This document shows positions 12,800 through 25,253 of a stretch of DNA of 64,000 bases, in pieces. The stretch spans positions 8,898,721 through 8,962,720 of the forward strand of contig OY783223.1 of NCBI GenBank assembly GCA_963678705.1. Direction: 5' to 3'. This stretch comes from Panorpa germanica. Taxonomy: Eukaryota; Arthropoda; Insecta; Mecoptera; Panorpidae. Both the position numbers and the translations under genes were made by a program. Numbering within the stretch: the stretch's first letter is position 1; each line of letters starts with the position of its first letter. The notes under the pieces are model-generated. The model saw only the letters and a list, made by a program, of their open reading frames with translations, did no database searches and was not told the origin of the DNA.

Positions 12800-13661
12800 A
12801 TAATTCAGAAGGACAGCAAGTTTTAGATTGGGAAATGAGGAAAAAGGAAACAGATACTGGGAAAGTAGTGAGAAAAGAAAGTGTAGAGTGTGCGGAACGG
12901 AGGACGAAACACTGGAGCACATTAAGTTTGAGTGTAAGGAAAAAGTAGTGAGCGAAACGAATATTGGCCAGCTATTAAAGGGAGGCAGTGAAGGAAAGAG
13001 GTGGATGGCGGAAATAGAAAAAAGGAATGAAAAAACAGGACAATAAATAAGCTCGTGGCTGGGTTGCATAAGGAACATGAAGAGAGAGGAAGTACTAAAA
13101 GAGGCAGCGAAGGGAAGCAGGAGAAAAAAAAAAGTAGCAAGGAAACAGTTAAACTTCAGTCCAGAAAAATAGAGGATTTGCGGAAAGGAGATATGAACAA
13201 GAGGTGGATGACGGAGATAGAGACAATAATAACATAGTAAAGGTAGAGAGTCAAGAAGAAATAGTAAAGTAAGAGAGTCAAGAGGAAATAGTAAAGTGTT
13301 TATGCCTATAATAGACATAAGTGGAGAAGTGAAAACGAAGAGAGAAGGCAGGAAGGATAGTGAAAAGATAATAGAGGGTTTGTCGGGAGGAGACAAGGAA
13401 GGTAAGAGGTGATAGATGAAGATACAGGCAATAAGGAAGGAGAAGCAGGAAATGGTGTGAATAAAGGAGGAGTAGGGGACATGAAGAGAGAGGATCAAGA
13501 AAAGAAGAAACAGAAAGTACTATTCGAAGTAGTAATAGTCTAGAATAGTTTAAGTTTAGTTTTAACTTTGAATTTATATGAAATGCATTAAGAAATATAA
13601 TAATGTAGATTGTAAAACCGAAAGGCACACAATTAATATAATAAATAATAATAATAAGAAC
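12800..13661 (+). mobile_element. LINE 3'-end copy A (longest copy)
   Basis: The fragment at 12828-13046 encodes a reverse-transcriptase C-terminal zinc motif, CRVCGTEDETLEHIKFEC (CX2CX8HX4C), typical of non-LTR retrotransposon Pol C-termini. A purine-rich segment, an internally duplicated stretch (GTAAAGTAAGAGAGTCAAGA type, 13235-13300) and an AAT-rich tail ending near 13661 follow. It is 5' truncated and has several stops and frame changes. At least four other copies occur in the window (20804, about 31940, 46236, 47508/52607). The clade is not certain; an I/R1/Jockey-group LINE fits. Confidence 0.8.
12828..13046 (+). pseudogene. LINE reverse transcriptase C-terminal fragment
   Basis: A 72-codon remnant that opens GNEEKGNRYWES and contains the CX2CX8HX4C motif, then a Lys/Glu-rich tail. 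The matching fragment in copy C (32033-32356) keeps CGTEIETLEHFKFSC with the first Cys of the motif lost. It is a decayed end of a Pol protein, not a host gene. Confidence 0.75.
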
Positions 13662-15604
13662 ATAATTCGGCCAAATTTAACTTTTTTGTCGTTTTCATAT
13701 TTGAATGTAATACCTCCACCTGCTGGTTGTCTAGAACATTTAAATATCCTTCAAAAACAATCTAATCGCATAAACGATGCCTTACATTTCTGATCAAATA
13801 GAATTTGGGAGGGGAATCCGTTTAGTGCACCTGCACCTATTTAATATTAATTCGTTTTACATGACGTAGTTTTATAGTGCAGCTACTTTTGTATCGCTGA
13901 CATTTTGTTAAAATCCATGTAATTCTTTATAATACTTTTCAGTGATAAGGCTTAGTGCTTGCACAGGTTCATATAAAAACTTTTAAAGCGCTTGACTTCC
14001 GTTCAAGCGTACTACTACGTCCCCTAAAATATAGTCTTCGAAGCTTTCAGATCAGGGGTGTGGAACAGTCGTTTTAAGCCTCTCGTAACACCTCCTGGGG
14101 CTTCCGCGAATTATACAGTTTGATAGAGAAATAAGTACACTGATTTTCGTGGGTTCACCGCTCCTGTATTAGATGTTTCATCCCTTCTGACACGTAAACC
14201 ACCCGGGTTGACAAATACCGCTCTCTGGGGATCCAATTTACAGGGAGTCGGCGAACCATACTTCACAGGATCTATAAAAAGTAACGGACTGGTGAACTTG
14301 CTCCTAATTGGGAGTTAAGTCCAGCTAAACATTTGAAAACTGTGCACCGTGTAATGGTAAACGTCAAAAATAAGTGGCATGAGGGGGGAGAGAGATATAT
14401 ATGGAAAACATCAAAATTAGAAGTACATAGTTTTGATTTGGTTGAATACGTTTAAGTGTTTCTTTTTAATAATGTCCAATTTCAGATACACAAATTTCAG
14501 TAGGTTCAGAGAATCGCATCAATAAATTAGAATAAAATATCCAGCTAATCTATTAGTACCATATCACACTCCCACATTGCAGTGGGATGTACCCCATATC
14601 CTCGCCATCCCATCAAGCGATGAAGATATTATCGCGAAGCTAATAAACCAATTGTCATCCTGCGGGAGCAACCAACGGAAGGGGGCTCATTAATGCGAGC
14701 CATATGGTCCTTAACTTGTTCTCAATAACACTCTTAACAAGATATTTATCGAACTATCGATAACCATCTGAAGAGTTGTCATGGGAAGCTGGCAATGACA
14801 ATAACTTGTAATGATGATAAAGAATTGATAGATTAAAGGGTAGAAATTTAGAAAATATTGCCATTAAAATAATAATTAATGTAAGTTTTTCTGCATCTGT
14901 CTTTGAAACGTAAAAAAGTCATTTGAACTAGAACCAGTGGTACCTTTACAGACCGGGTTATCTTCTCTTCATATTTCTGTTCCTCCTCCGACTTCATTTC
15001 TCATTTATTTATTTGATCCCAACTTTCATTGCCTTTCTATTTTAATTCATCAAAGCTTCTTTCCTTTTTTAGAAAAATGCTTGACGAGAAAGCCTCTCTT
15101 ATATAGAATTTTTAAAACTCCGTTATATAGAAATCTAATTCTAAGTTTCCCTATAAGACCGACGCAGGTTATGAGACAACTTCTAGCTTCGCAGAATTTG
15201 AGATGAAATATTGTTAAAGATCAACGTCACTCGTTGACTGCTGACTTTGTATTGTATTGTATTTGAGCCCCAAACCAAACCCGAAACCCACCCTAACTGG
15301 GGGTTTATTATCTATAAAATTAGGGTAACATTTCCGTGTAGTGTTGTATTCAGTTAGACGTCAGATTTCAGCCAATTAGGGGAGTATTTTTTATACATAA
15401 CTACCCTTAGTTTCTATGCTTTTGTAGTCAGTCAGTGAGCCTTATACATATGTTTGTTAACCAAGTGATTTTTATCGAGTACATCTCTCATTTAAGGGTG
15501 AAAGTAGACAGGTCAGGGGTTGTGGATTATGTTCATGTAATATCACACTTTAAATTATATGACATACAATCTTATATACAGTATATTAAAATTTATCAAA
15601 CGAT
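13662..15604. other. No gene recognised
   Basis: GC-richer patches at 14080-14300 and 14560-14700 have no reading frame with recognisable content. An 89-codon plus frame (14937-15206) shows no domain. Confidence 0.5.
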
Positions 15605-16240
15605 AAAAAAAGGATATTTTCGATAATGTTTTTTGACGACACAGTTAATATAAAATTATTTCTATAATTACTACATGGTAAAATAACATTTGAAGAATAC
15701 TTTGTGAAATTTTCATAAATAAATATCAAGAAATGAGGCATTGGCAGCGAATCTCCGCAGACGTCACAAAAAAAAGTAACATTGCGGTGCCACTTATAAC
15801 TCATCACTGGATTTTCGGAATTAAAAAAACCAAAATGATTTCATTAGTTAATAAGTTTATGCAGGTAACGCTGTTGAGTTTTTTTCTTTTATATTGATTT
15901 TCCAATATTTTACAGCATTTAAAAATCAAAATACCAATTTTTCATAAAAAAAATCAGAAACTTTGTTACTTTAAAATACGTTAAAATTAAAAAATTTAAA
16001 AGAACTCAACAGCGTTACCTCGGCATTTATGTAAAGAAAGAGTGTGTAAAATTTTAAAAGCTTCGGTCCAGTAGATTTTGAGCTAGAGATGGCACCGACT
16101 CTGAAAAAGCTATGTATGAGAAATCGTGTTTAAAAGTTTCAAAGTAATACGAAAGCAGACCAGAGAGGTGAAGACTTAAAACTCTATATCTCCGACAGTT
16201 TTACTCCAATCGACTTCAAATTTTTACACAATAAACTTAA
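15605..16240 (+). repeat. repeat family 10, copy 2
   Basis: Same family as 11325-11830. It has a perfect 17-bp inverted pair GGTAACGCTGTTGAGTT (15864-15880) and its complement (16003-16019). The spacer is longer than in copy 1. After CATTTATGTAAAGAAAGA the two copies differ by an extra segment (about 16045-16135) before joining again at AGACCAGAGA. Confidence 0.7.
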
Positions 16241-18448
16241 TATGTTGTACATTAATATAAATAAATACTCTTCGATTATTTTAGAGTATGTGAAGTGTGA
16301 TATTGACTTAAAGTTTGAAGCATCGTGTTTCGTTGTTGTGTAATGAAGTCATCATATGCTTCGCGTCTGATTATGCTGGTGTGTTTGATATGTATTGCTA
16401 AGGGTGGAGGGTGCTGTATCGTCCTAAAAAGAAAGAGTACTCCTTGGTCAAGCTGTTATATTAGTCTGCTAACTTCGTGAATATTTTAATAACATAGAAA
16501 CCCACAAGAAGAATACTTTAAAGAGATCGTTCGACTACCTGAATGTTTGCCAATATTTTAGCTACTATATTCGTTATCTGATTAACATTTCGATAACAAT
16601 AAACAAAGATTTCAACAATTTAATGATCCCATCATCATTGTCCATCTGATACAAAAGTATGACAGCCCATATGTTGTATTTTGTCAACATCTCTTGTTAC
16701 GATTTATATAAAACAATACTTTGAAAGGGCACTAGTTCCAAAAGGTATTCCCTTATCTAAATTGCTTTGTTGCCTTTTACCTGCACCGCTCGCTGTGTAT
16801 CTGAGGTGACCATATGTTGCATTTTGGGTAGAATAGAGTTACTTAGATAAAGGCATTAGGGTGAAATAAACAAGTAAAGTAGTTTATTAGATGGTTTGTT
16901 AGGTAATTGAAGCTACAATAACTAAAAGCAATAAGGTGTCGTCCTCTCACATTGGAACAGAGTTCTTTCGACATACGACTAGTCGCATTAAGGGGTTTTA
17001 TACAGTTAATATTTTCAAAAATAAATTATTTTTTTAATTTCATTCGTAATGTACATATATTTATGTACACACACAGAAAATTTCAAGTAAATCTGGCGAT
17101 TATTTTTTGTACTATATGTATACGTATATATATGAAACTTTTAAAGCGTTTATCTAAAAATGGTGTTTTCAAAAACGGTGACCAAGATTACTTGGAAACG
17201 GCTGAACCGATCAGTCTCAAATTTTAACACAAGCTTCTTAATTGTATTTTGTTAGAAATTAATCGAAGGTTTTACCGATAATAATTTTTTTTTTATAAAC
17301 AATTTAAGGCCAAAAATTTGGTCAAAAATCGATTTTCTTCCAAATTTTGTCAAAAAAGAATATTTTAGCCTAATCTTACGCCTACTTTAACGAAATCCGT
17401 TTGGTTTTTTCATTTTAAATTATCCAGTCTGAAGATATAGTGGTCTCCGCAAGATGCCTTTTTCGAGAGGAGCTCGTGGAGACCACCCAGTAAACATTTT
17501 GGAGTCACTTTGACATCATATTGGAGATGCGTATGATTTTTTTGTCATGAAAGAGTTCATTTATAGTTCAGTTTCTGACAATCGTTCATATGAAATATCT
17601 GTTTTATCGGCTACAGATGACGGAACCACTCCACCTGTCAGAATACAAATGAAGATAAAGTTGATGCGAACTATAATTGAAGAGCAATAGCGATAGAAAC
17701 GTCACAAAAAGGGACACTTCACCAAATGTTTACTGGGCAGTTATAGAAGCTTCCAAATTAATATTTTTGCAAATATAAAAATATTTAAATACAGTTAAAA
17801 GTTACCATAATATTTGTCCTTTTTGGGACTAATAACTGTATGTAACCCCTTAACACACTTTATTTTGAGAGAAGTGTCTCTATTATTCAAGACGCTGTTA
17901 TTCAAATCTCTATAGTTAATAGTAGGATTATCAGAGGATTTTAATAAAGTAATAAACGTTTTCTTTGGGTTTAGAAGTGTGCAATTCCTGTGTCAATTAC
18001 ATCTTACACGTCTGAGCTTGACTCCATCCTTTTGGGCGCATTGAGAAGGTGACGGTGACGGTGAGAGAGACGGCTGCTGGCCCCGAGATGTCTCCGACTG
18101 ATTTGTAGTTTATTTTGATCTCGTGCTGTGTGTCATCTTGTTGTACAGAGGGTACAGTTGTTCTGTTCTTCCGGTCCGCGGAATGGCGTTCACTATGTCT
18201 CTTGACTTTTACCGCACTTTGTTGATTTTTTTTTTTTATAATTGGTGAACTTTTTTCGCAGTATCGTTTCATGGTGACGCTTTGTGATTCCTAGCAGCCG
18301 TTCAGCCCAGGTGCGTTCTTTGCTCGTTAAATTTTTTTGTCATTGCATCAATTACTGGAATGTCCTAATGAGAAGCTGGCGGAAAACCAAATGAAACCGC
18401 GAGAGCGACGTCTACACTGTTAAAATTGTGTATAACATATTCTCAATA
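16241..18448. other. No gene recognised; weak repeat relic and the MITE at 17486
   Basis: 17150-17340 has low-complexity sequence resembling a decayed repeat (CGGTGACCAAGATTACTTGG, AACGGCTGAACCG). 17997-18300 is GC-richer with a 91-codon minus frame of unknown nature. Confidence 0.5.
17486..17737 (+). mobile_element. short MITE family 2 copy (252 bp)
   Basis: The ends are CCCAGTAAACATTTTGGAGT and the inverse ACCAAATGTTTACTGGG, flanked by CA/CA (17484-17485, 17738-17739). The interior holds GACATCATATTGGAGATGCG and TAAAGTTGATGCGAACTATA, shared by all copies. It is non-coding. Confidence 0.85.
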
Positions 18449-19080
18449 ATGGGCTTGTGTCCTCATTTTTTAGTGGTCGATTTTTCAATTGTTGATTGAA
18501 TTGATGTTAATAAATGTGTATTGGCGTGTCTATTTCATTAAATATCTAAATATTGACGAAGATATAGCAATTAAAAGTTTGAATTGTAGTTTTAGCACTA
18601 GAATTGGTCGACCATATTTGTATGACGTGAAATATATTTTAACGTCAGTTATTTGTTGAGTAGGTCAGTGCTGTGGTAATGTTCTGTAGCTGTTGGTAGT
18701 CAAATAATCAAGTCAAATCAAAGAATAATAAGTTTTTATTTTATTTAACCCTGCTAAGGTATACATAATATTGAAATTTGAGTGTTCCTTGAAATAGCTG
18801 TAAATAACATTTGATATTTTGATATATAAATACATATAGCAGAGATTTATGAGCTGTAAGGTTGGTAGCCTTACATAAGGATTGTGATGTCACATGCACT
18901 TGGAATGTATACAACGTTGAATCCCTTTAATAATTAAAGAGACAAAATGACTTTTTTAATTGTTAATATCTCCTAACATATAAGGAGTTATTAAAAAATA
19001 ATTGAACATTTGAGGTTCTAGTAACCCACTTTATCAATATATAGTACACTTTTATAGAAATTAAGACATAGAACATAGGA
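18449..19080 (+). mobile_element. long MITE family 1 copy (about 630 bp)
   Basis: It starts AATGGGCTTGTGTCCTCA. The interior matches the 9780 copy throughout, plus an extra GTAGCCTTACATAAGG segment near 18866. The right terminus is altered (AGACATAGAACATAGGAAC), so the end is approximate. Confidence 0.8.
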
Positions 19081-19699
19081 ACATATACGATCTTCTTTTA
19101 AAATTATAATAGCAGCATAACGCAAAACATAAATAACACAATTTTTTTTTATCCGTATAATGAAACGTTTTTTCCAAATTGAAATTACCATATCAACCGC
19201 TAAACCGCTGCTCCAAACACCAAATTGTCCTTCCGTCACGGTTTGACACTTGGGGTTACAATAAGGGGTTGAGAAGAAGGGTTAAGGGTACATCTTTATT
19301 TATTACCAACAATTAAATATTATAGTTTTTTCTATTGTTATTTCTTTATTGTAACTTTGTAATTTATATCTTGCAATTACAAAAAAATATGCAATTAATT
19401 GCTGTATGTTGTTTAAATGCGTTGACAAATTTAAATAAATTAATTGTTTACAATAGCGTGGTGCACTAGTGAGTCAATTAAAATTAGTAATGGTTTTTAT
19501 TAGTTAGTGAATTCATTTATTTAATTGCGCCCCTTTTTAAATTTATTATTATATAATACAGTATTTTTTATTATAGACTAGTTACAAAATCTAAAGAAGA
19601 TACATAACACGGTTTTTTGATGGAATAGCGGATTAGACTGATTTGAATATGCTGATTTTGAATATTTTGTTTCACAGCCTCAATTGTGATGATTTAGAC

Positions 19700-20641
19700 T
19701 AGCGGTTCTCAAACTTTTTACTTCGAGCCCCCCTGTATAATCCAGCTGTAAGCCGGGCCCCCCTACATGTAACCGTACTATATATTATAAGAAAGTCGCA
19801 TTTGACATTTTACAGTCAATTTTTATTTAGTTAAGTTTTGCACATTCTATGCATACTCTAATGGGGCAATAGGTTTAATCGTAATCAAACAACAAATTCT
19901 ATACAAAGAATTACTGTTTATTTAATTATTTTAGCTACTATAGTATATAATTGTTATTTGTAACTAACTCAAAGCAATAATAATAAAAAGAGCGTTTTTA
20001 CAACAATAAGTGGTGGCGAATGGAGTGAGTTCACTCAAAATTGGGTGTTTCCTTTGTACACCAATCCAGAAGGATGTGAGAGAAGATTCTTTAAATTTCA
20101 TTTCAAGCTTAGTGTCACCTTGGAGGTCAATGAGATTTTCTGTTTCCTTCATGTTGAGGGAGCACTCATCGAATGATGGTTTGAACGGGTTTTGAATCCA
20201 TGCCAAACCATCCAAGTTCCCATTAAAATATTTTTCAAAACGAGATCTGAGGATTTTTAAGTGTTTAAGAAAGCATTTCTTTGCATTGGTTGGAATAGTT
20301 TCTTTAATCAAATTTTTAAGAATAGGAAATAGCTCCAAATTGTCACTTTACAGACCGCCTTCGTACAAACTTAGTTTCCTTACACAGATTTTCACCTTTT
20401 CAGTCCATTGCAGAAGGTTTGCATATTTTTTCTGTATTTTCTGATAAACTAAAAAAAAAATGTTAGGCACTCTTACGTCGTTGACTTAAAATTATACACT
20501 TGTTGTAATTTTAAAAATAAAAAAATTGCTTTATTATTTTGTAAGTAAATTTAATTAATTTTTCAACCAAGCATTGGGCCCCCCCTGAGCCTTCATTGCG
20601 CCCCCCTTGGGGGGTCGCGCCCCACACTTTGAGAACCGCTG
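19700..20641 (-). mobile_element. hAT-family DNA transposon relic (942 bp)
   Basis: The ends are (C/T)AGCGGTTCTCAAA and its inverse, TTTGAGAACCGCTG, flanked by an exact 8-bp duplication ATTTAGAC (19692-19699 and 20642-20649), the size diagnostic for hAT. Subterminal GCCCCCC-rich stretches are typical of this hAT group. It is internally deleted, keeping only the 3' part of a transposase on the minus strand. Confidence 0.9.
19964..20338 (-). pseudogene. hAT transposase C-terminal fragment
   Basis: A 124-codon frame. It contains FEKYF, then AWIQNPF, a KETENLIDLQGD segment, KFKESSLTSFWIG, and HPILSELTPFATTYCCKNALF. This order matches the C-terminal dimerisation region of hAT transposases of the ZBED5/SCAND3-like type (NPF...E.LI.L..D..L...F....L..FW......YP.L...A...L.PF.TTYLCE). 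The N-terminal zinc finger and DDE catalytic core are absent; upstream codons are decayed. A transposase remnant, not a host gene. Confidence 0.75.
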
Positions 20642-20803
20642 ATTTAGACCTTCATTTAGAAAACAATGATACAGTTTTTTATGCCATTCTCTTTACCATT
20701 GGGTCCTAAAATAACATAGTTATTATCAATCTATTAGAGCACTTAATTTCCTACACTTTTTTGTATATCTCCAAAGAAGAGCACTTTGGTAAAAACTAGT
20801 ATA

Positions 20804-21425
20804 CTCGTAGCTGGGTTGCATGAGGAACATGAAGAGAGAGGAAGTACTAAAAGAGGCAGTGAAGGGAAGCAGGAGAAAGAAAGAAGTAGCGAGGAAACAG
20901 TTCACTTCACTTCAGTCCAGAAAAATAGAGGATTTGCGGAAAGGAGATAAGGACACGAGATGGATGACGGAGATAGAGACAATAATAAAATAGTAAAGGA
21001 AGAGAGTCAAGAAGAAATAGTAAAGTAAGAGAGTCAAGAGGAAATAGTAAAGATAGAGCGTTTATGCCTGTAATAGACATAAGTGGAGAAGTGAAAACGA
21101 AGAGAGAAGGCAGGAAGGATAGTGAAAAGTTAATAAAGGGTTTCTCGAGAGAAGACAAGGAAGGCAAGAGGTGATAGATGAAGATACAGGCACTAAGGAA
21201 GGAGAAGCAGGAAACGGTGTGAATAAAGGAGGAGTAGGAAACATGAAGAGAGAGGATCAAGAAAAGAAGAAACAGAAAGTACTATTCGAAGTAGTAATAG
21301 TCTAGAATAGTTTAAGTTTAGTTTTTAACTTTGAATTTATATGAAATGCATTAAGAAATATAATAATGTAGATTGAAAAACCGAAAGGCACACAATTAAA
21401 ATAATAAATAATAATAATAGTAATA
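20804..21425 (+). mobile_element. LINE 3'-end copy B, 5' truncated
   Basis: It matches 13051-13661 nearly base for base, starting at CTCGTAGCTGGGTTGCA and ending in a run of AAT triplets. It lacks the zinc-motif region. The 5' truncation with a simple tail is the usual product of target-primed reverse transcription. Long frames on its minus strand are antisense artefacts. Confidence 0.8.
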
Positions 21426-24400
21426 CTCAAAGAAACGAATGACATTCGCTTACAATTTTGTCCGTATTTCATAAACTTATTATTGTCCGAAGCTTAGTTG
21501 AAGAAACAGCCTTAACGTAAAGGTTGGTGTATATATTTATTTGACACTTGATCCATTTTATTTTATAATTATTTATAATAATGCACAATCAAGTTTTATA
21601 TATACTATCTAAAAAATAAACAGCATATCATATAAATCATTTATTAAATAAAACGCTTGTTATCTTGATCTTGTTATCATGTAGGTAGATATTTCAATGT
21701 GAGTTCAAAAATCACTTCCTAAGTAGCAGTAAGATCGTGTTCAGAATTTGTCATTTAAATCTATATCTGTTATACTATAGAAATGCTATCTTAACTTATA
21801 TATCTTGCACCGTCGATGCAATAAAAACAAAAGAGTGATTTGTTTTTCAATTTAAAATAGTTAAAACTAACTTTAAATAGTAAAATATTTTATGTAAATT
21901 AAGTCAATTAAAGAGGCTTAAACAAATAAATCGTTATAGCAGAAAACGAACAAAAATACACTTTATTAAGTTAGTTTTAACGGCGGGTTAAACATGACCC
22001 TAGAATGGCTAAATGGCTAAAAGACCGAAGAACTGCACCATTAAAATTATAATCGCTCTGTCTAACGTGAAACAGACTCCATCACTTTTGTTTACAGCAG
22101 AAATATCTGGTCTGTTTTGAGCAGTTACTTCATTAGTCATTGTTTAGTTTTGTGCTGTCTAAAGAAAATTAATAAGTCGTCTTCCGTTTCCTTCGTTATC
22201 TAATTCTTTTTTTTTTATTTAATTGCTAAATAGTATTACAATCTGTCCTGCTTAGAGGAAATTCAGTGATAAAGTGTCCTGCGCGGGATGTGCCCATCGA
22301 CTTATCCCTCAATTTTAATAGATCCTAGATTCTGTTTAGTTGGCTAGTAGGTCCTGAAGTGCTTTCCTTTTTAGTCTGCGTACTACCGAATTATTGGACA
22401 TTAGACAGTTGGATGTTCAAGTATTCTCTCATTGTATGCTTTGATTCTTAGCACTATTTCTTCATTAACTGTGGGTATATCCAGAACCAATTAGATACAA
22501 ACTAATTCTAAGATACTACCCAGTAAATATTTTGGAGTCACTTTGACATCATATTGAAGATGCGTCATGATTTTTTTGTCATGAAAGAGTTCATTTATAG
22601 TTCAGTTTCTCACATTTTTTCATATAAAATGTCTACTTTATCGCCTACAAATGGCGAAATTACTCCACCTGTCGGAGTACAAATGAAGATAAAGTTGATG
22701 CGAACTATAATTGAAGTGAAATAGTGATAGAAACGTCACTAAATAGGGAACTTCACCAAATTGTTTACTGGGTATTTGGTTTTCTAGGTTTCTTGCCACC
22801 AAAAATTTGAAGAGTCTCTTTTAATAATAAAATAAACACGTATTATATAGCAACTTTTCCAGTTACTTTTACGACACTTTCTCTAATTTGAGTAAAAGCT
22901 TATTTTCAATTTTCCACGCTGGTCACCGCAAGTTATTTCCTCAAGGAAAAGAACGCTGTATTTTTCTAACGAGTCGTTACTTTTTTACGACATTTTCGTT
23001 CAGCCTTTTGCTTGTTGTTATACAAATATGAATCGTTTGCAGTAAAAGAATTGAAAAACATTTCAATTCTTCTCCATAACGTTGCCTGGATATGGATACG
23101 AACTCCTGGACCCATAACCTGAACCTGGAGAGCGAAGCAAAGCTGAAAGTAGGAGTGAGCAAATAAACGTTACCGATAGTCTGATGTTGATTTAGTTTTA
23201 AAAACACATTAAAAACATAATTATATTCTTCACAGTTAAAATGTTCTTCAAGAATATTCATTTATATATATGCTTGTATGTTTACGTAACCCCCAGGGCG
23301 TTCTATAACGCGACTTCCTACAGTGCGAGTAAAATATTACGGCGACTGGTTTTATTCACTTATTCCTAAGGTATTTATTTCTGAATAAAAAATAAAGGCA
23401 TTCAAAAACAAATGTAAATTATATTCTAAGAAATTGATTTGGATCGTCAGTACATAAGTTCTTTATTTAATTTTGTGAATTACAACATTTTGTGAATATA
23501 TTTTATGTGTTGCAAAAAAATAAAATATTTCCGCCGTGAAAAAAAAAATTGTTTCGCCAAAATATATTTTAAAGGTCCCTTGTCTAATTTTTTTCAATGT
23601 CCTGTCGACATTTCCAAGGTTACTTCTTTCGCATCTCATATAACCAATCTACCTTCTCTTCCGTTGAATTTGAATTTAAGTCAACACAATCATAATATTA
23701 GTAGGTCCCCTAAAACAGGTCTGACAATATAATAATAAAATAATTTATATGTTTTCAATGTTGTCAACAATATTGTAATTTTCTTTTAATATTTTCAATA
23801 GAATTTCTTTTTAGAATTTGATGATAGAGAATGATGAATATATATATAAAAGTAAATAATCGCAAATCATTGCTGATGAATTCATCATCTTCATAATGAT
23901 GTATTTATACTATATGTACGTACTTCGAAGCACCGTTTGCACAAAAAAAATAGAAAGTTTAGAAAGATTAGTTAACACTAATTAGTGCAAGTTGATTAAA
24001 ACTTTGGAAGTGGTTGAAGATTTATATTTTGTGATGCCTCTTTCATATGTATAAAAATATAGTGTATTAAAAATGTATCTGTATTAGAATTATCTGTTAC
24101 TTGGTGGTAGAAGTATCTGGTCGCTGGAAATGTCTGTATCATCTAAATAAAACAAACTGTGAAAAATCCGCGAATTGTCTTTGTCCAGAGAAAGATACTA
24201 TGGGCAATAACTCATAACTCAATAAGTTCGTAGGAAGACATATTAAAATTACAAAAATTAATGACAACGATAAAAAATGATATTAAAAAATTCTACGGCC
24301 TTGTGTTTGATGTGTTATAATTGTAGGAAGTAAAAGATCTAAAACTAAGACTAATTTCTTAATGAATGAAGTAAGTTTTCCATTGAACGTGCTTTGCTTG

Positions 24401-24467
24401 TTATCGATATAAGAAAGTGCACAAAGAGTATTTAAAAAATAAAATTTATTTTACTATATAAAATATT
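21426..24467. other. No gene recognised apart from the MITE at 22519
   Basis: AT-rich sequence. The 94-codon minus frame at 22977-23261 was read and not recognised. Confidence 0.5.
22519..22772 (+). mobile_element. short MITE family 2 copy (254 bp)
   Basis: Same family as 17486-17737. The terminal CCCAGTAAA...TTTACTGGG is flanked by TA/TA (22517-22518, 22773-22774). Confidence 0.85.
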
Positions 24468-24860
24468 AAGTATCATTCCCACTCACTACTTTAATTTTAT
24501 ATTGTATTTTGTATTTAATTTAAATTGTTTAGCATATGGCAATTTAATATTTTTTTTAAGTTTTCTTAGTTGTTTTACATTAAAAATATTAAATTAAGAA
24601 AAACTATATTATATTATAACCTCCAAAATGTGACAATCTGTCAAAATGCAGTAGGATTTATATTTAATAGAAGTTTAATGTCAGTTTTTAAAAAATATAG
24701 AAGTAGAAACAATTTCTATTACTAATTGTTATTAAATATATTACAAAATTTATATTACTAACGATGCATACGCACCAACTAAATTAACTAAACTTAAATT
24801 AAAACACAAATGTGAAAAGGAATGCTTAAACGAAAACCTGAAATCTAGATTACAATATTA
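24468..24860 (+). mobile_element. MITE family 5 copy
   Basis: Left end TATCATTCCCACTCACT. Interior shared with 37895 and 54090: TTAAATTGTTTAGCATATGG, ACCTCCAAAATGTGACAATC, AAATGCAGTAGGATTTA, GAAACAATTTCTATTACTAA and CGCACCAACTAAATTAACTA. The right end is lost after TAGATTACAATATTAA. Confidence 0.75.
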
Positions 24861-25253
24861 AGGCTCTAGGCTTTATTATAATTTTTTTGAAATCAATGAA
24901 ATAAACTAATCGAGAATTATTTATATCTGTTGGTGCATACGCTCGCAAATCTACTATAAATTATCTAAACTTTATCTAGCTTTAAATAGGTCGATTATAC
25001 CTACTGACTTAACCTCCTGGCTAGGTAGGCAACCAAGATGACTAGCGGAAACTATTGAATTATGTAATACGTATTGTATACCGTATACAACGGATTTTAT
25101 TAAAATTATTTTCAAGGGCGGCGATATTTAGGTCCTTTATATTTATTTACTTGAATCACTGGTGCTACTACTTCACAGAAACAAAACATCATTTTCGTAT
25201 TCAAGATCTAAAGGTCAAGTACATTTTTGCACCTGCATTTAAACGCCCAGTGC

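Noticed and set aside
12731-13498. 255-codon minus-strand frame rich in Ser, Leu, Phe and Pro
   Set aside because: It is the antisense of the purine-rich 3' region of a LINE copy. Related frames at 20907-21260 and 52679-53131 are the same antisense region in other copies. The purine bias alone keeps the frame open.
22977-23261. 94-codon minus frame
   Set aside because: No recognisable domain, no codon pattern distinct from its surroundings, and no clear splice context. It is retained only as unassigned sequence.
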